Shown piece by piece: positions 22,149 through 36,100 of a stretch of 64,000 bases of DNA. Within the stretch, counting starts at the first letter, position 1. The number at the start of each line of letters is the position of its first letter. Source of the DNA: Eudorina sp. 2006-703-Eu-15 (lineage: Eukaryota; Chlorophyta; Chlorophyceae; Chlamydomonadales; Volvocaceae); contig BDSI01000023.1 in the NCBI GenBank assembly GCA_003117195.1, positions 1,060,391-1,124,390 of the forward strand, written 5' to 3'. The position numbers were made by a program, and so were the translations under genes. The notes beneath the pieces are model-generated. The model did no database searches and was not told the origin of the DNA. It was given only the letters and a program-made list of their open reading frames with translations.

Positions 22149-25100
22149 ATGCCTGCCAAAAAAGCTATTCTTATCGGATGCAACTATCCTGGTGGGGTCT
22201 GCGCTTCGTATTGGGACCTGCGCTGTATGCCAGTTGGCGGTGCGACCGTCATTATCTGCTGCACCTGGCGCAGGCACCAATGCCGCACTCAGAGGCTGCA
22301 TTAATGATGTTTGGGGATTGAAGGTACGTAAGCGAGCGCAGGTCGCCCTTTGTGCGGTCAACTGGCTGTCGACTTTTCGTCGCGATTTGTACAGGCCATC
22401 CTAGAGGAGTACTATGGCTTCCAGCCTTCCGACATTACCATCATGATTGACACGGATCAGCAATTCCTGAAACCCACAGGGAAGAACATTAAGGTGGGCT
22501 GTACGACGCGTGCAACTTTCCGAGAGGCCTATTCTGCACCCGTCCGCATCAAATTTCTCAAGAAGGGTTTGGAATCTAATGTCTTTGTAACGCGCCATTA
22601 TTAGGCTAAAATAAGCGAGATGATCTCAGCCGCGGAGGACGGCGACGTCCTGGTGCTGCATTTCTCGGGGCATGGCACGCAAATTCCGAGCTACGACGGT
22701 GAAGAGAAGGGTAAGCAATGGAATGGTGCGTCATGGCAACTCCCTTCGGGGCTGTGCAGGGCCCACAGAGACCCGTGGTTCAAGTCTACGCACGTGGCGC
22801 CATGAAGCAGCGCTTCATGCGGTCGTTTCCACAGGACGCACACGTGCCATTTGACTATGTTGACGAACGGCCACTATGCCGTCCCTTCTTTGTTCCTCAC
22901 CTATTTTGCAGACGGCAAGGACGAGGCCATCTGCCCAACCGGTCAGTTGCTTATGACGCGGTGGCGGAGGAAAGCCGGGTAACACGGGATGATACCTCCA
23001 CGGTTTCCTACGCCTGAGTGCTTTCTGTATCCTGTCATGCAAATGCACCTGACGCCTGACATGCATACCTGTATACGGCGCAGACATGAACGTGCTTTGC
23101 GATGACGACCTCCGTGCGCTCATCAAGCCTCTGGAGGGCAAGCCGGGCGTCAAATTCACCTTCATCGCCGGTGAGCCCCGAAACCGACGACTATCCACTC
23201 AGCCACGCGCGTTAGTTTTGAGGGGAGCTCAGGCAGACTTTTATTATTAGGATGTTACAGCGGACCCCGCGGGTCATCGGTGACAGCCCCGCCGACAGCC
23301 TAGGCTTCCTCACCATACACTGCCTAAATGAACTAACGCCACCATGGCGCTCCGGACAGGCTCCCCAAGTGCACCGAAACACTCCCCGGGTCCACACTAC
23401 CAGGGAACCACCCCGTTCCTGAGAACCAACCATGGCAAGGGATAAAGCCCGCTCAGGGAGAGTTAGCCACCAGGGACCCCCACCAAGGCGGGGTCACTTC
23501 TCCAGCGGTGGCCCGTAGTCTTGGAGGGCCACGGGGGCTCGCGAGTCACCATCAGGCGCCTGCCCGTACGGTCCCACCGGGCCGAAGAAACCACCCACAC
23601 CTAGCGATAGCTCCACTAGGCGTCAGTGCCCTGTCCGCCCGCGGTCTATTACGACAGAATACCTACAGGGCTTAAGAATCCTGGCCTGACGGAACCGGGC
23701 CACGGCACACGGCACACAAGACGACCGTCCTGCACTTTCAGGATGGGGTGTGTAGCCCCCACCGCTGACCATCCTTTCACTAGGACTCCCAGCTCAGCGA
23801 AGTCGTAGAGTCGGCTCCAAAAGTCTGCCACTGCCCGCCGGGCGGCTAGCCCTTCAGCGTCCCCTAATGGCCGGGGGACCCCGCCCGCGTTCCTGGACCT
23901 GTCGACAGACTTACGGTAGCACCCACTATGTTGTAATCGCCCTTTGCAATGGCCATTACAGTATGTGCGATCATTTCAAACCATGCTCGGATATTATTAC
24001 CGCCCATCCTGTCTGAATGTCTTGCCGAGATCGCCGGCGATGGTGGTGATGGCATGTGCACAAGGTGGTTTTGTGCAACCCGCAAGCCAAATTCTGCTGT
24101 CCCTGTCTCCTTTCGCCAGACTGCTGCCACAGCGGCACACTGCTGGATCACGAGTCGGTGCAGATCAGTGGCCCGAAGGACGGAGCCCCGCCGCCGCCCA
24201 AGATCGATATGGGCTCGCTGTCGGGCCTGCTGGGGGCGCTCGGCCAGCCGGACAACCGCGACTTCAAGAACCGGTAGGTGGCGATCGCCAAGCTGTGCAC
24301 TGCTGCTGTGACAACCTGCAACTGGTCAGGTGACAACAGGTACCGAGGCAGCTCTCGAAGTCGGTGCCTGATGCTGATGTTCAGCGACTGGCTAACTACG
24401 AAATGAGAGTGTCGGCGCTCTTCCCCTTCTGTCCCCTCGCAGCGCCCTTCCCTTCACCGACCTGTGCAGCCTCCTGAGCGCGCAGTTGGGCGGCGCCCAG
24501 GTTGACGCGCGCAACGTGCGGTCGGAGCTGGGTTCGCTGTTTGGCGCGGACGCGAGCAACAAGGTGCAGACCTTCGTGCAGCTCTTCCAGATGGTCTCAG
24601 GTGCGGGATAAATGGAGATCGTATACGATCAGATATCTCCAATTGTTGGGGGCGCCCTACCTGACCGCATTCGGCTTGCAACGCGGGCTTGCAAGTCCGG
24701 TGTCCGTCCACACATGGCGATCCCAGTCGGGGCGCTGGATGCATATGCGCTGCCGTGATGCACGTCTCTTCCTCTTGCCGTGGCCGCAGGCGCCAAGGGT
24801 GCTGCCGGCGCTGGTGGCGGCGCTGGTGGCCTTCTGGCGCTGCTGTGCTCGTGCCTGGCGCCAGCCGCGGACGCAAACGGCCCGTCCGGTACTCCAGCGA
24901 ACGCAACAAGCGGTCCGGGCGCCAACTACGCAGCCGGGGTGGGTTGAACACCAGCTCTGGTGGAAGGAATCTGGGCTGCTGCCAGCTGAACAGCGCGTCA
25001 TGGACCACTCTGTGTACACTGCTCGCTGTTGGACTGCAGATGTATGCCAGGCACGAAGCCCCCCGCCGTCATGACCTTCCTTACCTGTGTACCCCCGTTG

Positions 25101-25678
25101 TCCCGTGCAGAACCTGCCTGAACCCGACCTGAACATCAACCTGCCGCCCGCGGGGGCGAAGCCGCCCAGCGACCAGCAGCTGTCTGCCGATGTGGGTATC
25201 CTCATCACTGGCTGCCAGGCCCACGAGACAAGCGCGGATGCCTGTCCCAGCGGCAACCCGGACAAGGCGCACGGGGCGTTATCAAACGCGATTCAGACAG
25301 TGGTCAAGACGCACCATCAGCAGAACCCAGGCCAGCCACTGACGTACAGGTGTGGAGATGTCGGACTGTGGACAAGGCTAGGTGTCGGGCGCGCTGCAGT
25401 AAATTTGCCTACCACCAGCGCAGCGCCTCTCGAACCAAGGAACGAACCATTTGCAGGCCGTGGGGAGCGGGAGGGGACTGGTTTTATAGAAAAAGGGGTC
25501 CCTTGATTGGTTGAGCTCTGCGGGTAAATTGGGGCCGTGTCTGCCTGTCCGTCTGTGCGGTCCGCTCAGGAACCTGGTCATCGGAGTGCGGAAGCTGCTG
25601 GCCAAGACGGGCTTCGATCAGAACCCCTGCCTGGAGTGCAGCGACAGGAATGCCGACACGCCGTTCATCGTGCAATAA
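22149..25678 (+). CDS. Type II metacaspase
   Basis: Eleven exons, join(22149..22191,22274..22323,22395..22493,22605..22710,22912..22941,23084..23170,24120..24273,24443..24600,24790..24938,25111..25349,25570..25678), 407 aa, all phases consistent. A cytosolic, calcium-dependent cysteine protease cutting after Arg/Lys, linked in algae and plants to stress and cell death. Motifs: N-terminal AILIGCNYPGT with no prodomain, catalytic His87 in HFSGHGTQIP, catalytic Cys141 in DCCHSG, then a long linker (GPKDGAPPPPK onward) and the p10-like region ILITGCQAHETSADA with acidic pocket residues. Absence of an N-terminal prodomain plus a long p20-p10 linker makes it type II. Exons 5 and 2 are very short (30 and 50 nt). 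The 949-bp intron between FTFIA and DCCHSG carries repeat-like sequence. A TGTAA at 26607 is a distant candidate poly(A) signal. Confidence 0.92.
23226..23890 (-). mobile_element. Repeat-like insert in metacaspase intron
   Basis: The intron between exons 6 and 7 is much longer than its neighbours. Its 5' part, read on the minus strand, ends GGGGTCCGCTGTAACATCC followed by AATAATAAAA: a TGTAA poly(A) motif plus short tail, like the 3' end of a retroelement inserted antisense. The segment CCGCGGGT.ATCGGTGACAGCC recurs at 44009-44036. No protein domain could be read in the remainder, so class and exact ends are uncertain. Confidence 0.4.
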
Positions 25679-27680
25679 GCACGCTGGTGCGCTGCACAGC
25701 ACTTTTGGTGTGGACCGCTGCGCGCTTTTGCATGGGTTCATTTACTGGGCAGATTTTCAAACCAGTTGGCCAGGTGCGAGGAGTTGCTTCTGTGGAGCTA
25801 CTTCAGCGCATGTTGCGTTCCCCTGACAGGACTCCTTTGGTCATCGCGTATCTCTTCGGACACTGTGCTGCGTACTTGCACGACACTGCGTTCGCCGACG
25901 TCGGCTGAAGCACTACAGGAGGCTTAGCGTTGGCGCCTTTGCTGGTTCTGCCAGATGTCGCAGCACCTGCGGCCAAGGCTAATGATATACGTATTTAATT
26001 CTGGGTACTTCTATGTTCCTGGCTTGCCCGGCTCAGTTTGAACAATTATGAGTAAAAAAGGTACAAATGCAATCCTTGGCCGGTTCGAACATTCGGTAGG
26101 AAGGAAGGATTCACGGTGTATGCCATGATGTGGCATGACAGGCCGACGAACAGTGCAGCTAGAGCCCTCGGGCAAATGTTGGAGGGCTCAGGAGTTCGCG
26201 GCACTCGTCTGAACCATGGGGCACACACCAGTAACCATCACCTATCTGATCCCTGTCGGGGTGCTGGATGTGTCGGAGGTTCGGGCGCATCCTTACCCAC
26301 CTGTTTGAAGCAGTTGTGCATTGTGTTGGGGGCGGGGCTTCAAGGCTTGGCCTGTGATACAGTGAAAGGTGAATGTTTAGTCCGCGATTACGTTGATGAC
26401 ATGATTGCGTGTGTGATGTGGTTGCGGCCTGGTGTGAGTGGCCCACGCGTGAGGCACGTTGAGTGTTCGCTTGGACTAGTAGATACTACCGGGCAGTCCT
26501 CTTGAAGCTTGCAGTAGATTTCAAGAATGCAGTACGGTGACTCGCTTCGTGCTTACAAATCGGCACTGGCTAGTGACACACTTGGTCGTCGACGTGCAGT
26601 TCGCACTGTAAGGCCATGGCTTTTGGCCGCATTAATATTAATGACGTCACGCTGCATTGCTATCTCCATGGGTGCACCAGGACCCCTCCCCTCGACACGG
26701 GCCTGACACTCTTCGTCTCAGTCAGGGGTTAAGATCACCCCATGTCCCTTAAAATGCCTGGGCAGCGTTTTGCCCGTCGCTCTCGTTGAGACCCATCGGC
26801 GGCGATATATTTTCATGGACGCAGCAGACATCGTGCCGGGGCGCTTCACAAAATTATGGCAACCTGGCAGGGTAAATGAAGAAGATGAATGAACGTTAAA
26901 GCGGACCCCAAAGGGATCAACGATATACACCAGGGCAAGCCCCAGCAGGCCCCACCGACTAGGCGGCAAGACATCTCCGCACCTCAACGCCGCAAACAAA
27001 AACAGACCGGGCCATGACCCCACCCAGACAGACACCGAAGCAAGCAGAGGCGCACAGGGCAAATATCCTCACGGGCCCTTGCGTCATGGCCCGGTTGTGG
27101 TGGACTGGAGTTGGGCGAACGGGCCTCGAGCTGGCCACGTCTCGGCACTCAGACGGAGCCCTTTCGGGCCCTCGTAATAAGCACATGCACGGTATTGGTA
27201 CACAGTCAACACCATTCCCTACCACCTTGCATACCACAATTGCGTGCTATGGGCAGGGGCGGCCGCTTCCACAATACGCACCCCATGCTGCTCACGCCCA
27301 ATTACATGAGGTAATAATGGTGCCGCGTCCTCTGAAACCACATCACGTTGTTAGGGTCACGCATAGCCATATATGCGTTCATAGGCAGCAATCAAGATGT
27401 CGGCAAACCAGTGGCACTTCTCTGTAATGTGTGTCCTTGGGTTAAACGCCTTCGGACTATTGCTAAACTCGCACTCGGAGAACGGCGGTGCAATAGCTAT
27501 GACAATCAGCAAAATCGTGGATTTAGGGCTGTACAAGAAGGCCTCCCGGTCCCTCGAGCAAACCAGCATTCGCGTGCGTCCCGAGAGGCAGAGCTCTGCC
27601 CGAACACCATGCGGGTTGGCAGCAGCACCTGAAGCCGTCGCCTCCTGGTCCCACCTCGCCAGGCAGGCATCTGCCAATGC
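25679..27680. other. Interval between convergent genes
   Basis: About 2 kb between the metacaspase (+) and transporter (-) stops. It holds a minus-strand retroposon 3' region (about 26720-27060). TTACA at 27302-27306 is a candidate poly(A) signal for the transporter. Nothing else was recognised. Confidence 0.5.
26884..27062 (-). mobile_element. Retroposon 3'-end fragment
   Basis: On the minus strand this reads GATCCCTTTGGGGTCCGCTT then TAACGTTCATTCATC, the same terminus as the copies at 19506, 20211 and 53499. Upstream of it, in the same strand, an open frame with CGDVLPPSRWGLLGLALVYI continues for some distance, so this is the longest copy here. Consistent with a 5'-truncated non-LTR element. 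Confidence 0.5.
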
Positions 27681-30600
27681 TCAGCTCCGGCCCGGCTTCA
27701 ACGCCAGCATGCTCCCGCTCATCAGCGGGGTACGTATCGAATCTGTGAGGCTTGGGGCCAGCTCTGCAGCAGGGGACCCGAACGAAGGACAGTGCCGCAG
27801 GTTTCAACTGGACTCCGGTTCCACAATCCCAGGAACATAGATCGTCTCCTTCCCCAAGCCCGGCACAGGGCGCACGAGCACCACGCACCTGGTACCCCCT
27901 TGATCACGATGGGCACCATCTGTGGCCCCGACAGCAGCCGGCCGTGCGAGTACATGCAGAAGCCCAGGATGGCGGTGGTGCAGCCGATCATCATCTTGAC
28001 CGTCCACACATCGGATTCGCCTGGTCGGATGTCAGGTGTAGACCGCAGGTCGGGAGGCCTCAGGTGCGTGTGGCCTCACCAATGAGAGGACAACACTGGG
28101 ACGAGGATGCAGTGGTGCCTCACAACGCTCACGTATGCTTGTGGTGCACGATCTTACTAGTGCAAGGCAAGCAGCACGCCCAGAGCGGTATTTCAGCCGC
28201 AGCAGGCGGGCCCATGGTACTTTATGTCCACCACATCGCATTCGGCGCTGGTACGGCCAAGGTGCAGCCGCACGGGCGAAAGACCCCATCGCTTACCGAG
28301 GATAATAGCCGACAGGAGCAAGATCAGCACGATCTTCATTTCGCCAATCACTGCGCGAAAAGAGAGGGTCAGCAGCGGTAGTGGCTTAGGCTGGACGTCA
28401 GCCGCGCTCTCATCACACCAGCTGCAAGCGGGCAGGAGAAACATGGCATGATAAAATCAATGCAGTGATGCCATGCCATGTTATCTGGTGTTATGGCCCA
28501 TGTGTTGTTATTGCCCATCAGGACCCCATGTTCACTCCGACACGATGGGTCGATGGCACACCCACCAGTTGTGGTGACAGAGCTTGTCACCTTGATGACC
28601 CAGCTGTGAACCAGATTATATAGCAGCGCATTTAAGCAACCCAGGAAGATGATACCTTCGCAGTCGGGTGGTCCGGGCAGAGGGGCAGGGTGGTAAAGGC
28701 AACCGTGTGATAACGGAGGTACAGGGGCATGTACTCGAAAAAGGTCCCACCCAACCCAAGGCGCCCTGGTGCCCTGTCACAATCACGCCTGGTGGCCAGT
28801 CCTGCAATCCTCACAAGAGCCGCTAACCTTCTGCCCCGCCTTTCTCCCCGCCGTCTCAGAGATTCCCAATCCTGCTATTGCTATGCGACCGTTACCGCAG
28901 CATCGGCTTCGGCAACAAGTCCCCAACCCAAACGACGGCAGCAACAACGTTCGAGACAGGCTCACCGCCCTCCTAGCACGCCGCACCTAGGAAGCCCAGC
29001 CCCTGGTCCCAGTACTTGTAGAAGGCGTCCGCTTCAAGTTTATTGAAGAAGGGCAGCAGCACAAACGCTGACACGGGCGCCGTGTAAAAGGTGAGGCGGA
29101 GCACATCCAGCTTCTCCGTGAGAAGCCGGCCGATGGAGCTCATGGCCAGGCCGTTACACATGGTGCCTGCACGGGATCGGTTGGTCAGCCGGGCAGCCAT
29201 CCCGTTCAAGAGCATCCCGGCAGCAATCACGACGCGGGTTTAGCTGCCCTCCTCTCTCCCCCCCCCCCACACACACCCAATCACTCCACGGGCGGGTTGC
29301 AATTCTGAACACACCCAATCACTCCGGCGGTTGCTGCTGGAGCTCCGGCGTCTGCCTCAGTCAACTGTAGCTCGCGGATGCTACATCTGGCGGCTCGGTC
29401 TACACACACCGTCTACGTCGCCGTCACCGTTCACTTCTAATCGACAACGGTTGTCGGTAACTCGGGTTCCGGTTGCCATCTACTTCCATCGCATGTATCG
29501 CCTGTTAAGCTGGACTTAGCTTCTAGAGGCTCAGTTTTCTTGTAAACCCAATCACTCCATATGCCCTGATGTGCTCCGAGCAGCTTCGAACGGCTCCGCA
29601 GCCCCGGCCCGAGATCTGCGCCTGCCGTCCACTGCCCTCTGCAGCGGACGCCGCCCCTTGCCGGCGTCATGCACCCACCGATGATGCACAGGACGACGCC
29701 GGCGAACGACGCTTGTGTGTTGGAGCCCTCGTACACAGCGATCGATACGCCGCCCACCAGCACCAGCAGCGACAGGAACTCCTGCCGCGAGGGTGGCCGG
29801 TTCTCAATGACCACGGCACCCAGTGCTGTGAACACGGGTATGCTGGACCTGTGCATTACCATAACCACCACCACCACCATAGCAATCACGGCGACCACGA
29901 CGATAAGCGGGGAAGGGAGGGCGGCAACAGGGTACAAAGTTAAGGATGGTGCAGAGGCCGTTACGATGCAGATTATGGTGCGCCTTGGGGTTCTGCCAGA
30001 TGGGGTTTCCGTCGGATGGTAAGCAGCCGGGAATCCAGATGTCAATTAGCATTGGATGGGCCTGTCGTTTGCAGGCGCGGCAGCCGTTATGTGGCCGCCA
30101 CATGCTACGGTGTTCATTACCTACAGCGGGCGTCGCAATTCAATGCAATTCTGGTTATCTTGCTGGGCGACAGAGGCCAACAGAAGGCGAAGTGGCACAC
30201 ACCGTGTCCCTAGGGAACAGCGGGTCTGTCGTTGCTGTGGTGTCGAGGGTCGGGTCGAGGATGAAAAGCAAGGTTTGGCTAGGCTGCCCTGCGTACAACA
30301 TTATTCGCGCGGAGGAGGGCTTTCCTCAGTTCACTACTATGCTAAAAGCCATGGCGTGTGACCCGGCTCTGTTAGCAAGGCTCTTGGAGCGCATGTGGGC
30401 CCATGGCAACTTAATCGTTCCATTGGGACGGTAATACTCTTTTTCCCTGCTTGCGCAGCGCCATGCGCGTACTTTTAACCCTCCTTTTCGTGCCCTTGGG
30501 ACCACGGCTCGTATGGGTAGTTATATCGACATATCACTGCCGGAACGGCAGAGGGATGCAGGAGCCGCCCTCCCAGTCAAAGTTCCGAAGAATGCATGCG

Positions 30601-32043
30601 GCAGGGACTGCCCCAGAGCACAACTCCGCCCAGGTACGCATGCGGGGCCCTGGGCCAGGACCAGACTTGCGGACCAGTGACCTCATACCGCACCCAACCA
30701 CTGGAGGCCAAGAGGACCCCCCACGGGCGTGGCTCATCCGTCAAGACGCGCGTTGGCTCTTGCCGTATCGCGTTCACGCCCGTTCGACATCCACTGCTTG
30801 AGCGCCGCCGTGGCCGTGCGCTTTCCGCCGACCGTGTGCCAGCACGTCGTACAACATGCACCGCACACAAAGCAACCGTGCCGGTGCAAGGTACGACCTC
30901 CGCCGCTGCTGCGACCCCATTGCCTCACGTGTCACCCGACAAGGGTGCCCCAACGGCAGAATGGTAAGACCGCTTCCCGCAGCTCGCCGCACCTGATGAC
31001 CTGGTTGAGGCTGAGGGAGATGCTGAGCAGGGACACGTTGTTGAGCCCCACGTTGATGGCGAAGCACACCGAGATGAAGAGAATCCCCGGCCACTGCACT
31101 CACATGGCCACGGAGCGCGATGGGAGGACACTCAGAACAAGCGCCGCGCGGTAGCACCCGTCGTGTTGCCCATCCTCTGATCCATTTGGGTCATCGGCTG
31201 TGTGGGAATGACCCAGGGCTGCGTGGGAACGGCCCAGGGCCGCACGCGGGTGCTCTGTGCCATAGGCGTCCGCTTCCAGTCCTACCCAGGTGTCTGTTGG
31301 CTCTGCTGCCCCCACGTCGATTTCGCAGCTCCGCGGCGATAGGGACACGTTGCGCTGGGAGCTGGAGAGAGGTCAGACCGCCTCGGGCCGTGCCGCCGAC
31401 GAGCGCTCTTGAGGCCTGCTTCGCGGCTCCCTGACCGGCCGCACACCAATCCACGTCTCGGCTGTTAACATCCCCGACCGCCCCGTCTTGCGAGCACAGC
31501 CTTCATGTTCGCCTCGAGATGGACCAAGGCCCCCCATATCGCCATGGACGGTTTTCAGTGCGCATCGAACCGCGCGGCCGGGCCGACGCGGCGCTCCGCT
31601 GCTCCTCCGGGGGAGCCCCATGCCGGCCCCCCGCAGCAGCCTCACCTGCTTGCTGAGTGTCGGGAAGTGCTGCTCCCTGTTGTTCTTAAAGAACATAAAT
31701 GGTGCCAACACCACAAAACTGAATACCTGCAGTGGCACGGAGAGTGGATCACAGGGTGCCGGCAGTGGTGAGCACTCGTGCAGCCACCACAGGACACGTC
31801 CGCTCGTGCACCTAACCGGCGCGCGAGGCTGGCTGGCAAGGCACCACGGCCTCTGCTTCCCCGGACCCTGCGCGGCTACGGACCGGGTCACAATGCATCC
31901 GCCGTCAGTTGCGGGAGCATCCTTCCCAAACCCCGGCCACATTGCAAGACAAAGTAAGGCAAGACAAGACAAGACGCGACAGCAAACTACTCAGCGCCCA
32001 CCCACCATGTGCGCAATGGAGAGCGCGATTGGAAAATGAAATC
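27681..32043 (-). CDS. TPT-family nucleotide-sugar/phosphate transporter, 5' partial
   Basis: Nine exons, complement(27681..27763, 27889..28020, 28297..28350, 28566..28655, 28987..29166, 29679..29848, 30993..31093, 31646..31726, 32006..32043); every junction is in phase and 309 codons are resolved. A multi-spanning membrane transporter of the drug/metabolite superfamily (TPT/EamA branch: triose-phosphate and nucleotide-sugar carriers of plastid or Golgi). Signature pieces: FHFPIALSIAHM, INVGLNNVSLLSISLSLNQ, MSSIGRLLTEKLDVLRLTFY, NALLYNLVHSWVIKVTSSV, VIGEMKIVLILLLSAIILGE and TAILGFCMYSH. This looks like the plant/fungal nucleotide-sugar-like group rather than the plastid TPT proper. The first exon (start codon and first membrane segment) was not found between 32044 and 33100. 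Substrate cannot be inferred. Confidence 0.85.
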
Positions 32044-33100
32044 CTGCGAGGGCGGCAACAGGTCACGATGCCCCGCTCACGGATCGGCTTTGGAGAGCAC
32101 GCAATCACGTGCCTCCAACGATGTGCTACCAGATATGCGGCGCACGTTCGAGTCTGGGATGTGAAGAGGGGGACTAGGCCGAGGAAAGCCACAGCACGCC
32201 CCACCGTGGAACGTGCCGTATAGCACTTGCCACATCAGGTAATCACACGCATAGTCATAGCCATGTCATGTCGTAATGTATCGATTGGCAATATGATGAT
32301 CTTCCAGGCAAGCGGACCATTCCGCTTTGGTCTGCCGACAGGTTGGTCTGCCGACAGCCCCTAACCTCGCACCGTAGATTGAGATCGTCCACTTGTTCAC
32401 CATATTCAAGGATATATTTAAAGTCAAATATGCCGCGACCTACGGAGCGCGTACTATCGTTGCTCAGCAAAAGCCACGGCGGGAAACATTTTCCTTGCAA
32501 CTGCAACGGCTGAAACGTACCATCAGGACCTTGGAGATCCAATGGTCCCAGTTAACTTCAACGGGCGGCATGTTGACTACGCGTGCTGAGCCCTTGAGCA
32601 AAAATGTCTTTGGAAAAGTGCAGTTCGGCTACTGCCGAACTGCTGCGCAAAATGTTTCTCACGGACCTAAGGATAACTTCATTTTGTTTGGTCACGGCAC
32701 AGAAATTTCCTCGTTGTGTGACTACCCAGTAATTTAGGTTGATAAAAACGTTGCAAGCAACTGTACGTAATCATCAATGCAAAGTATTATGAATTCTCTT
32801 TAGATGAATGGGATCCTAGGTTAAAACATTCAGGTATCGCAGGCGATCGAACGGCACTCCGTGCGTGTTGCAGTGAACCCAATGAACAAATGAACACCCA
32901 TGTCGTGGCTTTCTGCAACAAAGTGCCTGTGATATTTGACGTTGTATTTACAGAAATATGCGACCGATATCTACTCGAATGCTGTTTTGATTCTGATTGG
33001 TTCCCCGACATCTTCTTTGCGTGGTGACCTAAGCGCTATTTGAATATACCAATCGATTGCACGAAATGTGCGTAAACTTACGTCGTAAAGGGCTACTGCG
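32044..33100. other. Divergent interval: transporter 5' end and apyrase promoter
   Basis: The missing first exon of the transporter should lie here; no minus-strand frame with a suitable membrane segment was identified. The 3' part is relatively AT-rich and should contain the apyrase promoter. Confidence 0.45.
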
Positions 33101-36100
33101 ATGCACAAAGCCAAGTCCTCAGTGAAGCTTACCCTGTGGCTCCCGGAGGACGATGCGGCCGCTAAGAGCGACATCGTCAGGGCTGGCAAGCTACTAAATC
33201 GATATATTCAACGGCTGCGGCAGGCAGCGCAATGGATCATGGGCAACCATCGTGCCTGGCTGTTGCTATGCCTGGCGGCAACAGGCGGATTGGCCCTGCT
33301 CATCCTCCTACAAACGGCATTTTTCATCGACCAGGGGCATGAAGCGCGGGTGAGTGGTGGCGGAGGACCAAAGAATTCAACACGGCCATGACCTTGGGAA
33401 AGACCCCTAGCCGTGCTGACAACAACCAGGACTGCTGCTGGAACCCCATCAGACGGCTGCTGCCGGCAATCCACTGTCACTGTCGAACACCAACCGCTGA
33501 CACGGAAATTAGCTTGCTGATAACCTGTGTTTGGTTGAACTCTGTGGTTGCATGCCGCATTCATGGGCCTCGATTTAAGTGCCGCTGGTGCTGTGCTGTC
33601 GATCAGAGATGCACGCACCCGGGATCTATACCATATGCACAGCTTTCCCGGCCCTGGGAACACGGAAACCCCGACATCCACGTCGCATCCAGGCCTGTCC
33701 AACTGCATCCGCCGGTCAGGGTTCCCCAATGCCCCCTTTGCCTGTGTCCCTTCGGGCCCTGTTCGCGGCGGCCCCGTCGGCCCCAATCTTAGGAACAAGC
33801 GGAGAAATACGCCGTGTACATAGGTACGAGTCGGCTCTGGAGCGGCGGTGGGCAGGGGCATATAAAATTGGGGTGGCTGCGTCAGCCATCAGAGCGCCAG
33901 CGCGTGACAGTGCCGTCAGTACGTACGGTTGATGGCGCCCGGCCTCTCTGGGCGCGGGAGGGTTGTAAAGCCTTAATTCAGGAACCTAATCAAGATGGCA
34001 TAACCCACGCAATTGCTAACGGCAGTGGTCCTGGGGAGTACCGCTTCGTTGCCGTAGGGATCTCTCTGGCCACATGTCGAATCCATAACGTCGCTCAACA
34101 CTTCCGAGACAGCGAACATGTTCACCTCGGGAGCATCTGCCTGCGCTTCCGCGGTTCGGCAGGGGCTGCCGGCTGCGCCACCCAGCCGCTCCCAATCAGC
34201 GACCACCAAGAACGTGTAACAACACCCCTAGCTCAGCCCAGTTCCGCACCCGCACGGCCCTTCGTGTCATCTTGCTGCCTCCCATCTGCCCGTCCCCCCG
34301 CCCCGTTTCATCAGATGGCGGCAGTAGCGGTACCCGCGTGCGCGTGTTCCGCTACCTGCCAGCCCAGTGGCCATCCTACGTGCAGCTTGTGCTGCCCGAG
34401 CCTAGCCACTCTGTGGAGCCTGGACTGTCGGCTTTTGCCACGGAGCCCGAAAAGGCCGCGGCAAGCCTGGTGCCGCTCCTAACCTTCGCATACGAACATG
34501 TGGGTCGGGCGAAGCGGGGCGAGGTGTGGGCGGGTTGTGACTGACTTGCAACGGGAGTTCGTGAATCGCTGGCGCCACTGGGCCCTTGGACATGCAACGT
34601 CATGGCCTCAAACCTATGTGGCCGAGGGACATCTGCCTGGTGCGGACCCGGGGTTGACACTGCACGAAGATCCCCCTGGATAACCGGCGGCCGTTCCGAT
34701 GGTCGTGTCCGAAACACCGTGTGTTGCCGGCTGGCCGCATTCGCGGCCTAACCTCTGCACCACTACACAGGTGCCACCGGCGGAGTGGCACCTAACCCCG
34801 GTACGGCTGCTGGCCACTGCGGGTCTGCGGCTGCTGACGAACGAGGAGCAGGACGCCATTCTGGCAGCTTGTGAGCGCCTGCTGATGGGCTCCCGCTTCC
34901 TGTTTAACACGGGGTGGGCCACTGTGATTGATGGAGAAATGGAGGGGCTGTTCGGCTGGGCTGCGGTCAACTACATCACGGGAGCCCTCCAGGTGCGCGG
35001 CGCGCAGGGGCAGGTGTTGGGGTTGGGGATCGCAGGTTACGGGATGGCGACGGCAGAAATCCGGGACGTCTCCGTCCATGCCGTTTGGCGCTGGACCCGG
35101 GCCGGGTGAGGTGAGCTAAATGGAGTGTTCCTGAGGAGATACGTTGGCAGGCGTAGGCCATGTGGATGGGCAAGCAATTGTGGGCCGTCCGGCGGGGTTG
35201 AGTGATTGGCCACACGGGGCACATGCTGGGTAAGGGATATCGGCCATACGGTGGGGCCGGACCCACAAAGCGAGGGCTGGGTTCCACGGCCTGCGCACAG
35301 AGAGCCTCTGCGGTGAGAACCTTGCCGCCCGATACCTGAAGATCGGCCGCGTTGGTAGTGCTTTTCAGTTAGACTGTACGACCATGTTCCCCTCGAGGCC
35401 GTCACATCACTGAGCCGTTCTGGGCAGGTAGTTGGTCCTACAGGAACCCTGAACGGCAAATGATGACGACCGATTGCGGCCGGCCCCATACCTCCGGCTG
35501 CACATCCGGCTTCCGAGCGCAGAGGGCCTCGGGCCACACGCACCACAGTCGCAAAGAGGTCCTGGACCCCACCCAGCTCTTCACCGGCCTGCTGGAGATG
35601 GGTGGAGCCAGCATGCAGGTCACCTTCCTGCCACCAGCCTACGTCAAGCTGCCGGAGAGCCACGGCGCCCACTTGCGCCTACCAGGTGAGGCACCTTAAG
35701 GGACGTCACATATCCCGCCTGATTGCAGCGCACCACCGTTTCCGGTTGTGGCTATCTCCCGGGGCCCCCAGAGTAAAGGCCCTGTTGGCAGTGGGTCGGA
35801 GCGGTGGAGCACATTGAAGTGCGGTAGCTGGCCGTGCATTTACCTTGCAACCAAGGGAGGAGGATGCTGTGGTGGTCGGGAGACGCGTGGCGAAGTACAT
35901 CATCAGGAAGCCCCGAGGATCTGACACGGCTCCCTTTCCTTTGCACGTGGTTTCTGCGCAGGGGTGCCCTCGCGTCTCTACACGCACAGCTACTTAGGCC
36001 TAGGGATGGACTCGGCGCTGGCTCGGGCGACGGAGTACACCCGGCAGCATCAGCCGCTGTCACTGGAAGTGGCTGATCCCTGTCTGCCGATCGGGTGAGG

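Noticed and set aside
31100..31348. Extra transporter exon (MSLSPRSCEIDVG...)
   Set aside because: The exons at 31646-31726 and 30993-31093 join directly in phase and in sequence order; the intervening frame is hydrophilic and would break the membrane topology.
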